From contig CM064509.1 in the NCBI GenBank assembly GCA_032716605.1, forward strand, positions 39,218,924 to 39,282,923: a stretch of DNA of 64,000 nucleotides, read 5' to 3'. Source of the DNA: Paralithodes platypus. Its lineage: Eukaryota > Arthropoda > Malacostraca > Decapoda > Lithodidae. The notes below the pieces were generated by a model. That model was not told where the DNA came from. It ran no database searches and saw only the letters and a list, made by a program, of their open reading frames with translations. Position 1 is the first letter of the stretch. The number at the start of each line of letters is the position of its first letter. Positions 21,637 to 33,465 of this stretch are shown here, piece after piece. The translations under genes were made by a program, and so were the position numbers.

Positions 21637-21986
21637 TGTCACTAATTTTAACATGGATTTATAGTTTTCTGTGTTAATTTTCATCAATATACTGTATAAT
21701 GTTTGGAAGTAATTACAAGCCTCTGAAAAACCGTTGGGATGGATGTAGATTTTGGGCGTACAGTCGTCTTGTTTACATAGGGCGATCGGCGGGTACCTTC
21801 GCGTCTATTTTGACGGCGATTAATTTGGTTATTTGCCCCCTGCTGGCAATATATATGATGATGACAATATATCATGGGGGGGTGAGGAAGGGCAAAGCCC
21901 CTCGAATGGCGCATTACACAAAATCCATCTGGGCGAAAATGAAATCTACGACCATTTCTAGAAGCAGCTCGGCGATAAAAAACAAA

Positions 21987-22630
21987 GGAAAAATGTTATT
22001 TTAATACCACGAATTTTCAGAGTGTTTTTTATAAAAGAAATTGTTAATTTGCATCAATATAGTGTTTGTAATTAATTAGAAATCTCGGGAAAACCTATTT
22101 TCCCCATTAGGCCTATTGTTGAGACACGCCCCCGATAGTGATTTGAAAAGACATTAGCCTAACCTAACAACCTTACCTAACCTAGTATTATGGGTGGGGG
22201 CTGCTGCCCCCACACCCCCGCTGGTTGAGTACTAATCCCTTAGTAAAAAAAAAAAAAAATCTATTATACAAAGGTAAAAGTCGATGAAGTCTATGGTGTT
22301 TACTCTGCAATCTTCAACTTTGATTGTACATTGATAACGGGAAAGTACCGTATTGACAACCTTGTTACGAAAATTAAATTTTAGTACCATACTTTTATAT
22401 TAGGTTTTTCCGAGGGTTTAACACATTTTCATATGATCTTTAGAGCTATCGATAACTGGAAGTACCGTATTGACAACCTTGTTACGAAAAATAAATGTTA
22501 GTACCATACTTTTTTATTAAGTTTTGCCGAGGGTTAAAACAAATTTTCTTATGATCTTTAGAGCATATAGATTCAATATGTATCTTCAAATATATCAACA
22601 AAATTCGTGGTATTAAAATAACATTGAACC
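21987..22630 (-). mobile_element. TIR element B with 8-bp TSD
   Basis: Inverted relative to element A. The duplication AAAACAAA lies at 21,979-21,986 and 22,631-22,638. It contains the CCTAACCTAAC-type run that copy A has lost. The empty site is in repeat F copy 2 near 34,902. Confidence 0.88.
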
Positions 22631-22658
22631 AAAACAAATGGCACCAGTTAGAATTCTC

Positions 22659-23012
22659 GGTCAATATTTACGAGTCACGCCACAGCTGGGATCTCATTTC
22701 TAACGGTAGTTTTGGGTTCCTATCATTCTATGCTTCATTGCTATATACTTTTTATCCACCGGAAAATATTTTTTTCTTCTTGGCTTTCTAACCAAAAAAC
22801 CTAACCTAACAGCCCCCAAATACATTTAGGTTAGGTTAGGCCTAATGCTAAACACCCCCCCCCCCCCAAAAAAAAAACAAAAAAAAAAACAAGAAAAAAT
22901 AATATTTTCCGGTGGATAAAAAGTATATAGCAATGAAACATAGAATGATAGGAACCCAAAACTACCCTTAGAAATGAGATCCCAGCTGTGGTGTGACTCG
23001 TAAATATTGACC
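22659..23012. mobile_element. Palindromic TIR element D with 8-bp TSD
   Basis: It starts GGTCAATATTTACGAG and ends complementary. The duplication GAATTCTC lies at 22,651-22,658 and 23,013-23,020. Its core carries CCTAACCTAAC and TTAGGTTAGG, then a C-run and A-runs. The arms share GGTAGTTTTGGGTTCCTATC with element E. Confidence 0.9.
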
Positions 23013-23415
23013 GAATTCTCTAGGACTTATAGTTTGGGCTACAGAGGACTTTTAAAGTCCAAAAAACGGTCCCCTGGGCCCTCCAGGAAGGCCAAGTCAA
23101 AATCGAAATCCTAAACTAGGCTAATGGTCCGATTCTAATTCGGTTTGCGCCATTCGATTGAGCTTGACAAAGTGTACTTATGGTATAAATGTAAACAAAA
23201 TCCGTATTCGGTGTAATCGGGTGGCTTGATATTAAAATAAGTGGATTTCATAAAGTAAACAAGGACCAAAAATATGTAAACACAAGCAAACATGTAAAAG
23301 GCAATTTAAAAATGGCGACTGAGAAAACGTCAACACAGAAAATGTCCAGCCTTAAAATAACATCACATAGTTACTAAACTACACATATATACAATAAATC
23401 GAACCTTACACATAC

Positions 23416-23437
23416 CTTTGAGAGCCTGCAGATCCAT
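23416..23437 (-). CDS. Possible first coding exon (weak)
   Basis: On the - strand an ATG opens MDLQALK and after 22 coding bases meets a good splice donor (AAAG then GTATGTGTAAG). Upstream, 23,438-23,600 is GC-rich compared with its surroundings and lacks repeats, as a 5' untranslated region might. The evidence is only the donor and local composition. If real, it would be the 5' end of a gene running leftward; the TPR exon at 7.9 kb is on the same strand, but the intron phases do not join directly (phase 1 here, phase 2 there). Confidence 0.2.
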
Positions 23438-24795
23438 CGTAGCACATAAAAACCACGCCGAATCTTACGTAAATAAATCGTAATCGCGGAGCCATGGACA
23501 GCACCGACCTTCTCCCTCCATACCCCTGCGGTAGACTGACGGTCGGGTTCGCAGTGTTGCCACTCCTTCCTCACAAACTTTGCTAGATTAGTCTGCTACT
23601 TACTTAAATCCCGTGCAAAATCTAAAGAAAATTGGAATAATCTTATATAAAAGACGTCGTAATATATGCAACTATCTCTAAATTCACTTATATATGGTCC
23701 TTATATTGATATTACAGGTATATATCCGTATTAATCCCACTAGGCGGCGTCTAAAACAAATATATTTGGAACCAACAGAAAAGTTGCTAGATTGGCTAAC
23801 CCAGATGATATTATCCGGTAGATTAGCCTTGAAAGACATTAGATTGAGATAGAATATAACTAGAAAAATGCACAGTTTACGAATATCACATTACAGTAGC
23901 TCAAATCTTTAGGATATAGCCATAATTCATGCAGCTAGATTTAAATAAATTACGCTATCTTTAGATCTAGCATAACAGGCGCTAGATTAGCAACACTTGT
24001 TACTCGCACAGACGAAACGGAGCTCGCTGTTTCATTTTCATATAGCATTTTCTATCATTATTATTCCCTTATAGGAAGTAAAGATGGGTAATAGGTAATT
24101 AAACTTGAATTATAAATGCATTTTCAAAGTGTTGGACTGTTGGTGAAATAAACTAGCGAGAATATTGCAAAATGTGTATTGTGTAGGCTATAATGTCTGA
24201 TTCGACTCCTAGCATATGAAACACTAATTAGACTTTTATCTATAACTAATATCAAATCGTGTAAAGAATACATTGATAATATGGACATTTAGGCTTCCCT
24301 TATATTACATATTGAAAATAATATTTTTGTAAATTAGCGTAAATAGGCGATATATGGTGTAAATGTCTGAATCCATTCGTATATATTTTGAATATCAGAA
24401 AGCGAACTTTGAACTTACGCTTCGACCAATGAGCATCCAATACGTATGAGAGGCTAGGGTGGATGATGCTGATTGGCTAGTTTGAATTATGACAGGAAAC
24501 AGCAATGCTCAAAAGTGTTTCCAACTTACACAATTTAATTTTTGGTTTATTGCTACAGTAATGTAAGACAAATTTAAGTTAATATCCAACACAAATTCCC
24601 GAAAATTCTATTATAACTTTATTCAGTGATGTCTATGAGTGTTTCATTTATATATCAAGGTAGCAAATTAGTTACGAAGGTGGATTCCGTTTTCTTGGCA
24701 TGACTGTAGCCTATACGGTTTGGGACCAAGCTCTTTATTGGTAGCATTTGACGTTTTGACGCCCGCAATTTGAATACTTATTGCAGCTACACAAT
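23438..24795. other. Stretch of apparently unique DNA without a clear gene
   Basis: No dispersed repeat of the window is recognised here, unlike the flanks. Open frames are short and look random. Confidence 0.4.
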
Positions 24796-25138
24796 TTAAG
24801 GCGAGATTTCCACTTGAGGGATTTTTTTCTGGACCCCTTTCTCCCCATGTTTTCATGTTTAGCCCCATTGTTTTTGAGATTTTAAGACGTTCGCCCTAGT
24901 AGTTTTGAAATTTTAAGATATTTTGCCCCATTTCTGTCAATTTTAAGTCCTTTCGTGCCATTAAGGTGTCGATTTTTTCCTGGCGAGCGATAGCGAGCCT
25001 GTAATTTAAGAGCAACCGGCCTCCGGCCTGGACATTTTTCTACCGAAAAATGTACAAATTTATCTTGAAAGGGGGTCTAGGGGGTGTAATTTTAAGCTTG
25101 ATGAAAAAGTAGGGAACAAACTAAATACCTCCCCTTAA
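24796..25138 (+). mobile_element. TTAA-ended MITE, family M, copy 1
   Basis: Begins TTAAGGCGAGATTTCCACTT and ends AATACCTCCCCTTAA. Inside lie a palindrome around ATTTTTCTACCGAAAAAT and GGCGAGCGATAGCGAGCC. Further copies: 25,299(-), 26,995(-), 28,304(-), 30,975(-), 31,291 (partial) and 31,950. Confidence 0.75.
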
Positions 25139-25298
25139 TACCCCTTTAGTTCCCAGAGAGCCTTCCTCAACTGCCATAAAATTGTCTAATGATAGTCAGA
25201 ATATACTGTTAACCCTCTCAGTACCCGTGACGTCCTTTTCAGTATATTCTGGCAACTATTGGATGGTTTTATTCAGCATAGGAAGGACCTCTTAACAA

Positions 25299-25634
25299 TT
25301 AAGGGGAGGTTTTCAGTTTGTTCCCTAGGCCTAGAACAAGCATAAAATTACACCCCCCTAGACCACCTTTCAAGATAAATTTGTACATTTTTCGGTAGAA
25401 AAATGTGCCGGCCAAAGGCCGGTTCTTCTTAAACTACAGGCTCGATATCGCTCGCCAGGAATAAATCGACACCTAAATGGCACGAAAGGTCTTAAAATTG
25501 ACAAAAATGGGGCGAAAGTTCTTCAAATTGCCAAACTAATGGGGCAAACGTCTTAAAATGCCAAAAGCAATGGGGCTAAACATGAGGGAGCAAGAGGTCA
25601 AGAGAAAAATCCCTCAGGTGGAAATCCTCCCCTC
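25299..25634 (-). mobile_element. Family M MITE, copy 2
   Basis: Reverse orientation; TTAAGGGGAGGTTTTCAG at the left and GGAAATCCTCCCCTCAA at the right. It follows 90 bp of another TTAACCCTCTCAG-starting element at 25,208. Confidence 0.7.
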
Positions 25635-25738
25635 AAGGGTTGATTACAAAGGGTCCTCCCGAAGCTGCATAAATATGTCGTGTTAGAAAGAATAAAATGT
25701 CAAAAGAAGGATATTATTGTTATTATTATTTTGGTGTA

Positions 25739-25950
25739 CAGTCGCGCTAATAAGTCATGTCTCGGCACCAAGTATATTTTGATCCATAATTGGTATCAGC
25801 AATATTTAAGCTTCATTTCTTCATATCGAGTGAAATATACCAACATGTTCCTACACTTACTCACCCTATTCAACATCTGACAGACATTAATACAGCACAG
25901 AGCAGGCCAAAACGTAATGACAGCTGGGACATGACTTATTAGCGCGACCA
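25739..25950. mobile_element. TA-flanked MITE with 21-bp TIRs (Tc1/mariner-like)
   Basis: GTCGCGCTAATAAGTCATGT at the left and its complement at the right, with TA on both outer sides (25,737-25,738 and 25,951-25,952). 212 bp, no transposase. Confidence 0.85.
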
Positions 25951-26014
25951 TACTATCCAAACCAGTCCTAATCCCCAAGTTCCTTGTTTTCAATCATGTT
26001 CACGTATACATAAA

Positions 26015-26994
26015 TTGAATTATACTCCCAATTGAATTATACTCCCAATTGAATTATACTCCCAATTGAATTATACTCCCAATTGAATTATACATCAATT
26101 GAATTATACTCCCAATTGAATTATACTCCAAATTGAATTATACATAAATTGAATTATACTCCCAATTGAATTACACTCCCAATTGAATTATACTCCCAAT
26201 TGAATTATACTCGCAATTGAAAAATACTCGCAATTGAATTATACTCCCAATTGAATTATACATCAATTGAATTATACTCCCAACTGAATTATACTCCCAA
26301 TTGAATTATACATCAATTGAATTTACTCCCAATTGAATTATACATAAATTGAATTATACTCCCAATTGAATTATACATCAATTGAATTATACTCCCAATT
26401 GAATTATACTCCCAATTGAATTATACATAAATTGAATTATACTCCCAATTGAATTATACATAAATTGAATTATACTCCCAATTGAATTATACATAAATTG
26501 AATTATACTCCCAATTGAATTATACATAAATTGAATTATACTCCCAATTGAATTATACTCCCAATTGAATTATACATAAATTGAATTATACTCCCAATTG
26601 AATTATACATAAATTGAATTATACTCCCAATTGAATTATACTCCCAATTGAATTATACATAAATTGAATTATACTCCCAATTGAATTATACTCCCAATTG
26701 AATTATACTCCCAATTGAATTATACATAAATTGAATTATACTCCCAATTGAATTATACATAAATTGAATTATACTCCCAATTGAATTATACTCCCAATTG
26801 AATTATACATAAATTGAATTATACTCCCAATTGAATTATACATAAATTGAATTATACTCCCAATTGAATTATACATAAATTGAATTATACCAATTGAATT
26901 ATACTCCCAATTGAATTATACATAAATTGAATTATACTCCCAATTGAATTATACATAAATTGAATTATACTTCCAATTGAATTATACTCCCAAT
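26015..26994. repeat. Satellite of mixed 16- and 17-bp units
   Basis: About 60 units of TTGAATTATACTCCCAA (17 bp) and TTGAATTATACATAAA (16 bp) or TTGAATTATACATCAA in an irregular order, ending directly at the TTAA of MITE copy 3. Confidence 0.95.
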
Positions 26995-27317
26995 TTAAGG
27001 GGAGGTTTTTAAGTTTGTTTCCTAATCCTTCAGCAATCTTAAAATTCCACCCCCTTGACCCCCTTTCAAAATATATTTGTACATTTTTCGGTAGAAAATT
27101 GTTCCGGCTGAAAGCCGGTTCCTCTTAAATTACAGGCTCGCTATCGCTCGCCAGGATAAAATCGACACCTAAATTGCACGAAAGGTCTTAAATTTGACAG
27201 AAATGGGCCGAAAGTTCTTAAAATCGTCAACATAATGGGGCGAACGTCTTAAAATTAGAAAAGCAATGAGGGAGAAAGGAGTCAAGAAAAAATCCCTCAA
27301 GTGGAAATCTCCCCTAA
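26995..27317 (-). mobile_element. Family M MITE, copy 3
   Basis: TTAAGGGGAGGTTTTTAAG to GTGGAAATCTCCCCTAAA, reverse orientation, touching the satellite on its left. Confidence 0.7.
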
Positions 27318-27414
27318 ACAATCAACAGGCTTCGAACTATCTCACTTGACCCTTCTTACTACCACAGATCTTTCCTAAGCTGCACAAAAAAGTCTACATT
27401 TAACTAGAAAACAA

Positions 27415-27853
27415 TTAACCCCTTCAGACTCATATGACGCAGAGGTTGCCAGATTAACAATAAGAAATAGAGTTCTCTCACTCTTATAATTACCTCTCCA
27501 AAATTAGTGTTCTGCCCACAGCTAACTCAAAGACAACTGCAGAGGTTGAAGTAACTAAACTAAAGGTTTCTAAATACCCCTGATGTTAACAAAGGCTTTA
27601 AAGTATCCCCAATAGGCTCAAAAGTAACTAAACTAAAGGTTTCTAAATACCCCTGATGGTAACAAAGGCTTTAAAGTATCCCCAATAGGCTCAAAAGAAA
27701 CTAAATACCCCTGATGGCAACAAAGGCTTTAAAGTATCCCCAATAGGCTCAAAAGTAACTAAACTAAAGGTTTCTAAATACCCCTGATGGTAACAAAGGC
27801 TTTAAAGTATCCCCAATAGGCTCAAAATCGCGTCATATGTCGGAGAGGGTTAA
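27415..27853. mobile_element. TTAA-flanked MITE, family P, internally expanded
   Basis: Starts TTAACCCCTTCAGACTCATA and ends CATATGTCGGAGAGGGTTAA. An internal unit (TAAAGGTTTCTAAATACCCC...CAATAGGCTCAAAA) is present about four times, making it 439 bp against 239 bp for the copy at 13,600. Confidence 0.85.
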
Positions 27854-27868
27854 ACTTATTATTACGTA

Positions 27869-28005
27869 ACGGTCATGGTGGTTTAATGGTTAGAGTTAGA
27901 GTGATCTGTATGTGGCATCCCAGTTTCGAATCCCGGGAGGATCACATGCTTTCATTAATTTTATTGAGAGGTGTTTAGTTTCGGGAGTAAAATGAATTAA
28001 TTAGA
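27869..28005 (+). mobile_element. tRNA-derived SINE, second subfamily
   Basis: A tRNA-like head (GGTTTAATGGTTAGAGT) with B box GTTTCGAATCCCGGG and the tail part GATCACATGCTTTCATTAAT. Related pieces: 49,262-49,335 and, reversed, 12,360-12,400 and 15,170-15,205. Confidence 0.6.
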
Positions 28006-28142
28006 TTATTTAGTGATAACATGAAACACAAAGAGTAATTTTATTTTTATGTCTCGAAATCAAATTGACACATCGATTAGTTTTGGGGTTCAAATGTTCT
28101 CAGAATGATCACTGGTTTCGTTGTCGTTCGTTGGTTTTGCAG

Positions 28143-28260
28143 AATGTATGGCCGGGGCGTCAGTTACCGTTCAGGATGGATGGGGTATAAATATGAAGGG
28201 AAATTGGGGAAAGTCATCAGTTTTCACCTGGACATCAAACAAGGAAGACCTCCACCACAG
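28143..28260 (+). CDS. Candidate internal host exon, 118 bp
   Basis: The acceptor (GTTCGTTGGTTTTGCAG) and donor (CACAG then GTAAGC) both match consensus well, and one frame is open through the exon: MYGRGVSYRSGWMGYK followed by YEGKLGKVISFHLDIKQG and RPPPQ. A T-rich tract precedes the acceptor. The exon is GC-richer than its flanks and no other copy exists in the window. I do not recognise the family. Neighbouring exons were not found, so it may belong to a gene whose other exons lie far away, or be a fortuitous match. Confidence 0.4.
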
Positions 28261-28303
28261 GTAAGCTATAGTGGTAAATCCATAGTTCATCAACATCAAG
28301 TTA

Positions 28304-28628
28304 TTAGGGGAGGTATTTAGTTTTTCCCCTACGTTTTCATCAAGCTTAAAACTACACCCCCTAGACCCCTTTTCAAGATAAATTTGTACATTTTTCGGTA
28401 GAAAAATGTCTCTCTTAAATTACAGGCTCGCTATCTCTCTTCATGAAAAAAATCTACACATTCATGGCACGAAATGTCTAAAAAAAAAAAGTGACAGAAG
28501 TGGGGCAAAATGTCTTCAAATGTCCAAACTACTAGGGTAACTTCTTAAAATCTCAAAAGCAATGGGGCTAAATATAAGGGCGAAAGGGGTCCAGAAAAAA
28601 ATCTCTAGTGGGGTAATCTCTCTTTAAG
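28304..28628 (-). mobile_element. Family M MITE, copy 4
   Basis: TTAGGGGAGGTATTTAGTTT to GGGGTAATCTCTCTTTAA; more diverged, with the CCGG loop lost. Just downstream of the candidate exon. Confidence 0.65.
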
Positions 28629-28634
28629 AATTTT

Positions 28635-28765
28635 AACGGTTGTTTTGCTATTAGTTTCTTAATAGTTTCTTAGTTTATTTTGATTAGGTTTTTAGCGTGT
28701 TTGTTATCCCAGTTTTGGTTTGTTTAGCAAGTTTTTAATTATAATGCCATGCTATAATTTACACA
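28635..28765 (-). repeat. Dispersed repeat Q, reverse copy
   Basis: TTTTGATTAGGTTTTTAGCG through CCCAGTTTTGGTTTGTTTAG is the complement of family Q. Confidence 0.5.
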
Positions 28766-28940
28766 AATGTTATACATTGTAATTTTAATGTGGTAAACTG
28801 TCTGTGACTTAAGTGTGAATTTAATGGAAAAATAATTTTAAAATTTAGCGTGCTCTAAACTTTGATAAAGCTAGTTTTGTGGAAAAATTTAAATCTTGTA
28901 ATTTTTTTAACTAACTTTAACTTTAAACTTTCTGTAAATT

Positions 28941-29764
28941 ATTACTTCTCCTTTAACTATAAAACTATACTTTCCACGACTATTACTTCTCCTTTAACTA
29001 TAAAACTATACTTTCCACGACTATTACTTCTCCTTTAACTATAAAACTATACTTTCCACGACTATTACTTCTCCTTTAACTATAAAACTATACTTTCCAC
29101 GACTATTACTTCTCCTTTAAAAAACTATACTTTCCACGACTATTACTTCTCCTTTAACTATAAAACTATACTTTCCACGACTATTACTTCTCCTTTAACT
29201 ATAAAACTATACTTTCCACGACTATTACTTCTCCTTTAACTATAAAAACTATACTTTCCCGACTATTACTTCTCCTTTAACTATAAAACTATACTTTCCA
29301 CGACTATTACTTCTCCTTTAACTATAAAACTATACTTCACGACTATTACTTCTCCTTTAACTATAAACTATACTTTCCACGACTATACTTCTCCTTTAAC
29401 TATAAACTATACTTTCCACGACTATTACTTCTCCTTTAACTATAAAACTATACTTTCCACGACTATTACTTCTCCTTTAACTATAAAACTATACTTTCCA
29501 CGACTATTACTTCTCCTTTAACTATAAAACTATACTTTCCACGACTATTACTTCTCCTTTAACTATAAAACTATACTTTCCACGACTATTACTTCTCCTT
29601 TAACTATAAAACTATACTTTCCACGACTATTACTTCTCCTTTAACTATACTATTTCCACGACTATTACTTCTCCTTTAACACTATTACTTCTCCTTTAAC
29701 TATAAAACTATACTTTCCACGACTATTACTTCTCCTTTAACTATAAAACTATACTTTCCACGAC
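28941..29764. repeat. Minisatellite with 41-bp unit, about 20 copies
   Basis: The unit ATTACTTCTCCTTTAACTAT plus AAAACTATACTTTCCACGACT recurs every 41 bp with scattered one-base deletions and a few larger losses (near 29,115 and 29,645). Confidence 0.95.
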
Positions 29765-30974
29765 TTTTCTTTAATATTGAGCTAAACTAATTTTTTAATG
29801 AAATGCCTGACAATCTTACTTTAAATGTTGTTAATTTATTTAACAATTCGCTACTTTCCAATGAAATTGACTAACAAAAGGTTTATGATTCACCGGGATT
29901 TCAACCTTTTTAGCCTACCACATAGGCCTACATATTTTAACATAATAAAAATTAAACTAAAGAATTTTAATAGCTGAACAACTTTAGTAATTACAGTACT
30001 CCTTTTTCCAGGCTGTGTTGGCGACTTGCAAGTAAGGACTGCAATTTCCAGGGATCTACGACCGCATGAAAAACTTTAAGAACTTTTCAAAAGCTTGGTT
30101 GGGAGGTCAAAGTTTTCTTCCTAGGCTCGTAAGCTAAAGTCTCCCAATTCTTAGTATATAGCTGTTCAGCAAGTGGTAAATTAACTCTTGGGTTAGGAAT
30201 CTTTATCAGGGGTAACCATTAACTTCGGTCTTTTGTGGGGGAAAATATGTAAGACTTGAGATTTAAGTAAATTAATGTTTTTTAAGAAAATAAAATTCTA
30301 AATTATTTAAACTAGTTTCCTTGGGTTTGGAGTTTTGGTGTAATCAAATTATCGGAATAGTTTTAATTTTGCAAAAGCCGTTTAAATGGAAATATGCAAT
30401 AGTTTTAAATTACAGTAGTTTTTTTATGATTAAGAACTATACTTAGATAGTTATTTAGCTTCACCTACTTCAATTTTATTATTGTTAGTAAACTTTAAGT
30501 TATACATTTAGTTTCTTGGCAATGTTATAATTTGTAATGACTATTTTAAATAAAATTAAAAATGAGACTACTTTTGTTTTGACCCCATGCATTCTATTAA
30601 ATCTGGGATTATATATCTTTTAGTAGACTTGTACTATTATCTATATGAAAAAAATAATAATAATAATAATAATTTGAGAGCGGCAAAAGGCAGAACTGCC
30701 TATAGAGTGCCTCTCCCATAGTTGAAAGACTGACCGGGCCAAAATCAAGGGACGTTAGAGCCAAAATGCCTGGACACTGAGTTTGAAGCAATTTAAGTCG
30801 TGGGAAAGACTGATATGTGTTCATACTAGCCTGAGTTAATATCTATTGATGGCCTAAATGTATTCTTGAAAGGTACACTCATCGTGAAGGGGTGAGTTTG
30901 TTTTTAATTCTATTCTAACTAGATTTGTTAGTTTAGTCGCTAGACTTCTAATCTTTCAAAAACTCCCTAGAACT
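29765..30974. other. AT-rich stretch without a gene
   Basis: No coding signal. An (AAT)n run lies near 30,650, followed by a GC-richer 150-bp segment (GAGAGCGGCAAAAGGCAG...) that may be a retroposon but has no identifiable ends. Confidence 0.5.
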
Positions 30975-31290
30975 CTTGGGGAGGTATTTAGTTTGTTCCC
31001 TAGACCTCTATCAAGCTTAAAATTACACTCCCTTAGTCTCCAAGATAAATTTGTAAATTTTTCGGTAGAAAAATGTAGAGGCCGGTTCCTCTTAAATTAC
31101 AGGCTCGCTATCGCTCGCCAGGATAAAATAGACGCCTGAATTGCACGAAAGGTCTTAATATGGGGTCAAAGTTCTTAAAATCGCTAAACTAATGGGGTAA
31201 ACTTTTTATAATGTCAAAAGCAATGGGGCTAAACATGAGTGAGAAAGGAGTAAAGAAAAAAATCTCTCGCGTGGAGATCTCTCCTTAAAG
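30975..31290 (-). mobile_element. Family M MITE, copy 5
   Basis: Starts TTGGGGAGGTATTTAGTTTG and ends GTGGAGATCTCTCCTTAA; internal GGCTCGCTATCGCTCGCC present. Confidence 0.7.
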
Positions 31291-31500
31291 ATAGTTTTTT
31301 TTTCGGTAGAAAAATTTCCAGGCAGTGTTCCTCTTAAAATTTCAGTATTACTATCTCTCGCCAGCAAAAAAATTACACTTTAAATGGCACTAAAGTTTTT
31401 AGTTTCGATGGAATGGGACGAAAGATCAAATAATGGGTTTAAAGTCTTGTCTCTAAACCAAATGGGGCTTGACACTAGGGCGAAAGGAAAATGTCAACTA
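31291..31500 (-). mobile_element. Family M MITE, partial degraded copy 6
   Basis: Only the middle and one end are recognisable (TTTTTCGGTAGAAAAATTTC, ACTATCTCTCGCCAG). It abuts copy 5. Confidence 0.5.
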
Positions 31501-31596
31501 CCACTCCTGCCATTGGTGAATCACTAAGACGACTGTATAATCTATAAGAGGGAGAAGGAAGCATCTTCAGTAAATGTCCAACAAACTTCTATTATA

Positions 31597-31866
31597 CTGC
31601 AATGGTCACTTTCTGGACTGACTACTGCAATGGTCACTTTCTGGACTGACTACTGCAATGGTCACTTTCTGGACTGACTACTGCAATGGTCACTTTCTGG
31701 ACTGACTACTGCAATGGTCACTTTCTGGACTGACTAATGGTCACTTTCTGGACTGACTACTGCAATGGTCACTTTCTGGACTGACTACTGCAATGGTCAC
31801 TTTCTGGACTGACTACTGCAATGGTCACTTTCTGGACTGACTACTGCAATGGTAACTTTCTGGACT
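31597..31866. repeat. Minisatellite with 28-bp unit, about 9-10 copies
   Basis: The unit CTGCAATGGTCACTTTCTGG plus ACTGACTA; one copy has lost CTGCA near 31,735. Confidence 0.95.
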
Positions 31867-31949
31867 TTCATATTTTTTTTTCAGCTTCATTTGAGACTTT
31901 TGAAGCTTCTGAGGAATATATGGTAGCAAACTATAAATAGTCTAGCCTT

Positions 31950-32280
31950 TTAAAGAGCTTTCCACTAGATTTTTTTTTCTTGACTCCTTTCTCCCTCATG
32001 TTTAGCCCATTGCTTTTCTAATTTTAAGAAGTTTGCCCCATTATTTTGAAGATTTTAAGAACCTTCGACCCATTTCTGTCAATTTTAAGACCTTTAGTGC
32101 CATTTAGGTGTCTATTTTATCCTGGCGAGCGATAGCGAGCCTGTAATTTAAGAGTAATCGGCCTTCGGCCGGGACATTTTTCTACCGAAAAATTTACAAA
32201 TTTATCTTGAAAGGGGCTCAAGGGGGTGTAATCTTAAGCTTGATGGATATCCTGAGACCAAACTAAAGACTTCCCCTTAA
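31950..32280 (+). mobile_element. Family M MITE, copy 7
   Basis: Forward orientation like copy 1, with GGCGAGCGATAGCGAGCC and an end CTTCCCCTTAA. Confidence 0.65.
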
Positions 32281-32589
32281 TTGGTAGCTGCCCGTCCGAA
32301 GCTGAAAAATAGTATACACACCTGAATTTAATTAAGACCTCTCCAGTACATGAGGGGTTAAACCAGTGCGGCTGTTAGTAAATTTTAATGCAAATTATAT
32401 CTTATTTTGGTCTGATATAAAACTCTTTATCGAAGCATAACTAATATTATTAACTAATATTATTGGGCGCTAAATCAGGGGTGCTTGTCTGGAAACTAGG
32501 AAACCCTGATTTACAGAAATTATAAATTATTAAAACTAGGTAAAATAACTATAGCCTACAATTACAATGGAGGCATACAAAACTATTTT

Positions 32590-32720
32590 GGCCGGGCTAG
32601 GTCTTTAAGTCACTAAGTCAGGTTGCTTGTTCCCCAGGTTGTCTGACCTACCAGTCTCAAAGTCTCAAGTAAGGCAAAGGCCATAACTGAGCGCCCCCAC
32701 TAAACCCTCACTGTTTACCA
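32590..32720 (-). mobile_element. Degenerate family L retroposon end
   Basis: CTTGTTCCCCAGGTTGTC, then AAGGCCATAACTGAGCGCCC and CCCTCACTGTTTACCAC are the complement of the family L 3' region. Confidence 0.5.
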
Positions 32721-32925
32721 CTAAAGCCCCGTCCACACGATCGAGCGGTGTCTGGCAGGCTGTGCCCTCTCGCCGGGCAAAGTCTGTCTAAAGCCCCGTC
32801 CACACGATCGAGCAGTGTCTGGCAGGCTGTGCCCTCTCGCCGGGCAAAGTCTGTCTAAAGCCCTGTCCACACGATCGAGCAGTGTGCGGCAGGCTGTGCC
32901 CTCTCGCCGGGCAAAGTCTGTCTAA
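32721..32925. repeat. Three tandem copies of a GC-rich 67-bp unit
   Basis: The unit CTAAAGCCCCGTCCACACGA through CTCGCCGGGCAAAGTCTGT starts at 32,721, 32,788 and about 32,855. Possibly the amplified end of an unseen DNA element. Confidence 0.9.
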
Positions 32926-33465
32926 CACGCCTGTGTTGTCCACATGGCCATGACCTGCCATTGGTCAGAGTAGGTGCTGGGTGAGGTGAGGTAAGATATG
33001 GTTCTTACCCACTATAATCGCAGGACCGTTAAAGAGGGATGAAAAAGTGACGTGTAGCATAATTGCTATGTGCATGCAAAAAAGAACAGTTTACTCATTT
33101 ATTTATTCCTCCCCTTCCTATTTCTTATAATATAATGATCCAAAAATGTCATTGTGTGAATGTTATACTTTAATATGAAATTAAAGTAAACTTGATAACA
33201 AAATTTTTTTTTTTGAAAAGAGCATATGCCAATAAACGAGAACTCGCAAAATACCAAAAGTTAGAGCTGCAATTGCACAGTCTCTCTTTGATGCTGTCTT
33301 ATATTTACACAATACTGATAAGCTGAACCTATGGGTTTACCCTATCATAATCTCTGGTGTTTCAATCTTCACACGATTTGCTGATGTGGTCCGCATACAT
33401 ACATTAAACCGAACATTAAATCAAGTTAGCCCATCAGGTCATGGCGGGGTGGCTTTCTCACAATA

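Larger units (their letters stand above)
21923..23215. repeat. Dispersed repeat F, copy 1, carrying B and D
   Basis: The pieces GGGCGAAAATGAAATCTACG...GAAGCAGCTCGGCGA, ATGGCACCAGTTAGAATT and GGACTTATAGTTTGGGCTAC match 34,850-35,130 in order. There they are contiguous, so B and D are later insertions here. Confidence 0.8.

Noticed and set aside
26015..26994. CRISPR-like array
   Set aside because: No unique spacers; units are contiguous satellite repeats in a eukaryotic context. The same holds for the other arrays.
32721..32925. Coding sequence in the GC-rich 67-bp repeat
   Set aside because: The unit length is not a multiple of 3 and frames are short; probably an amplified element end.
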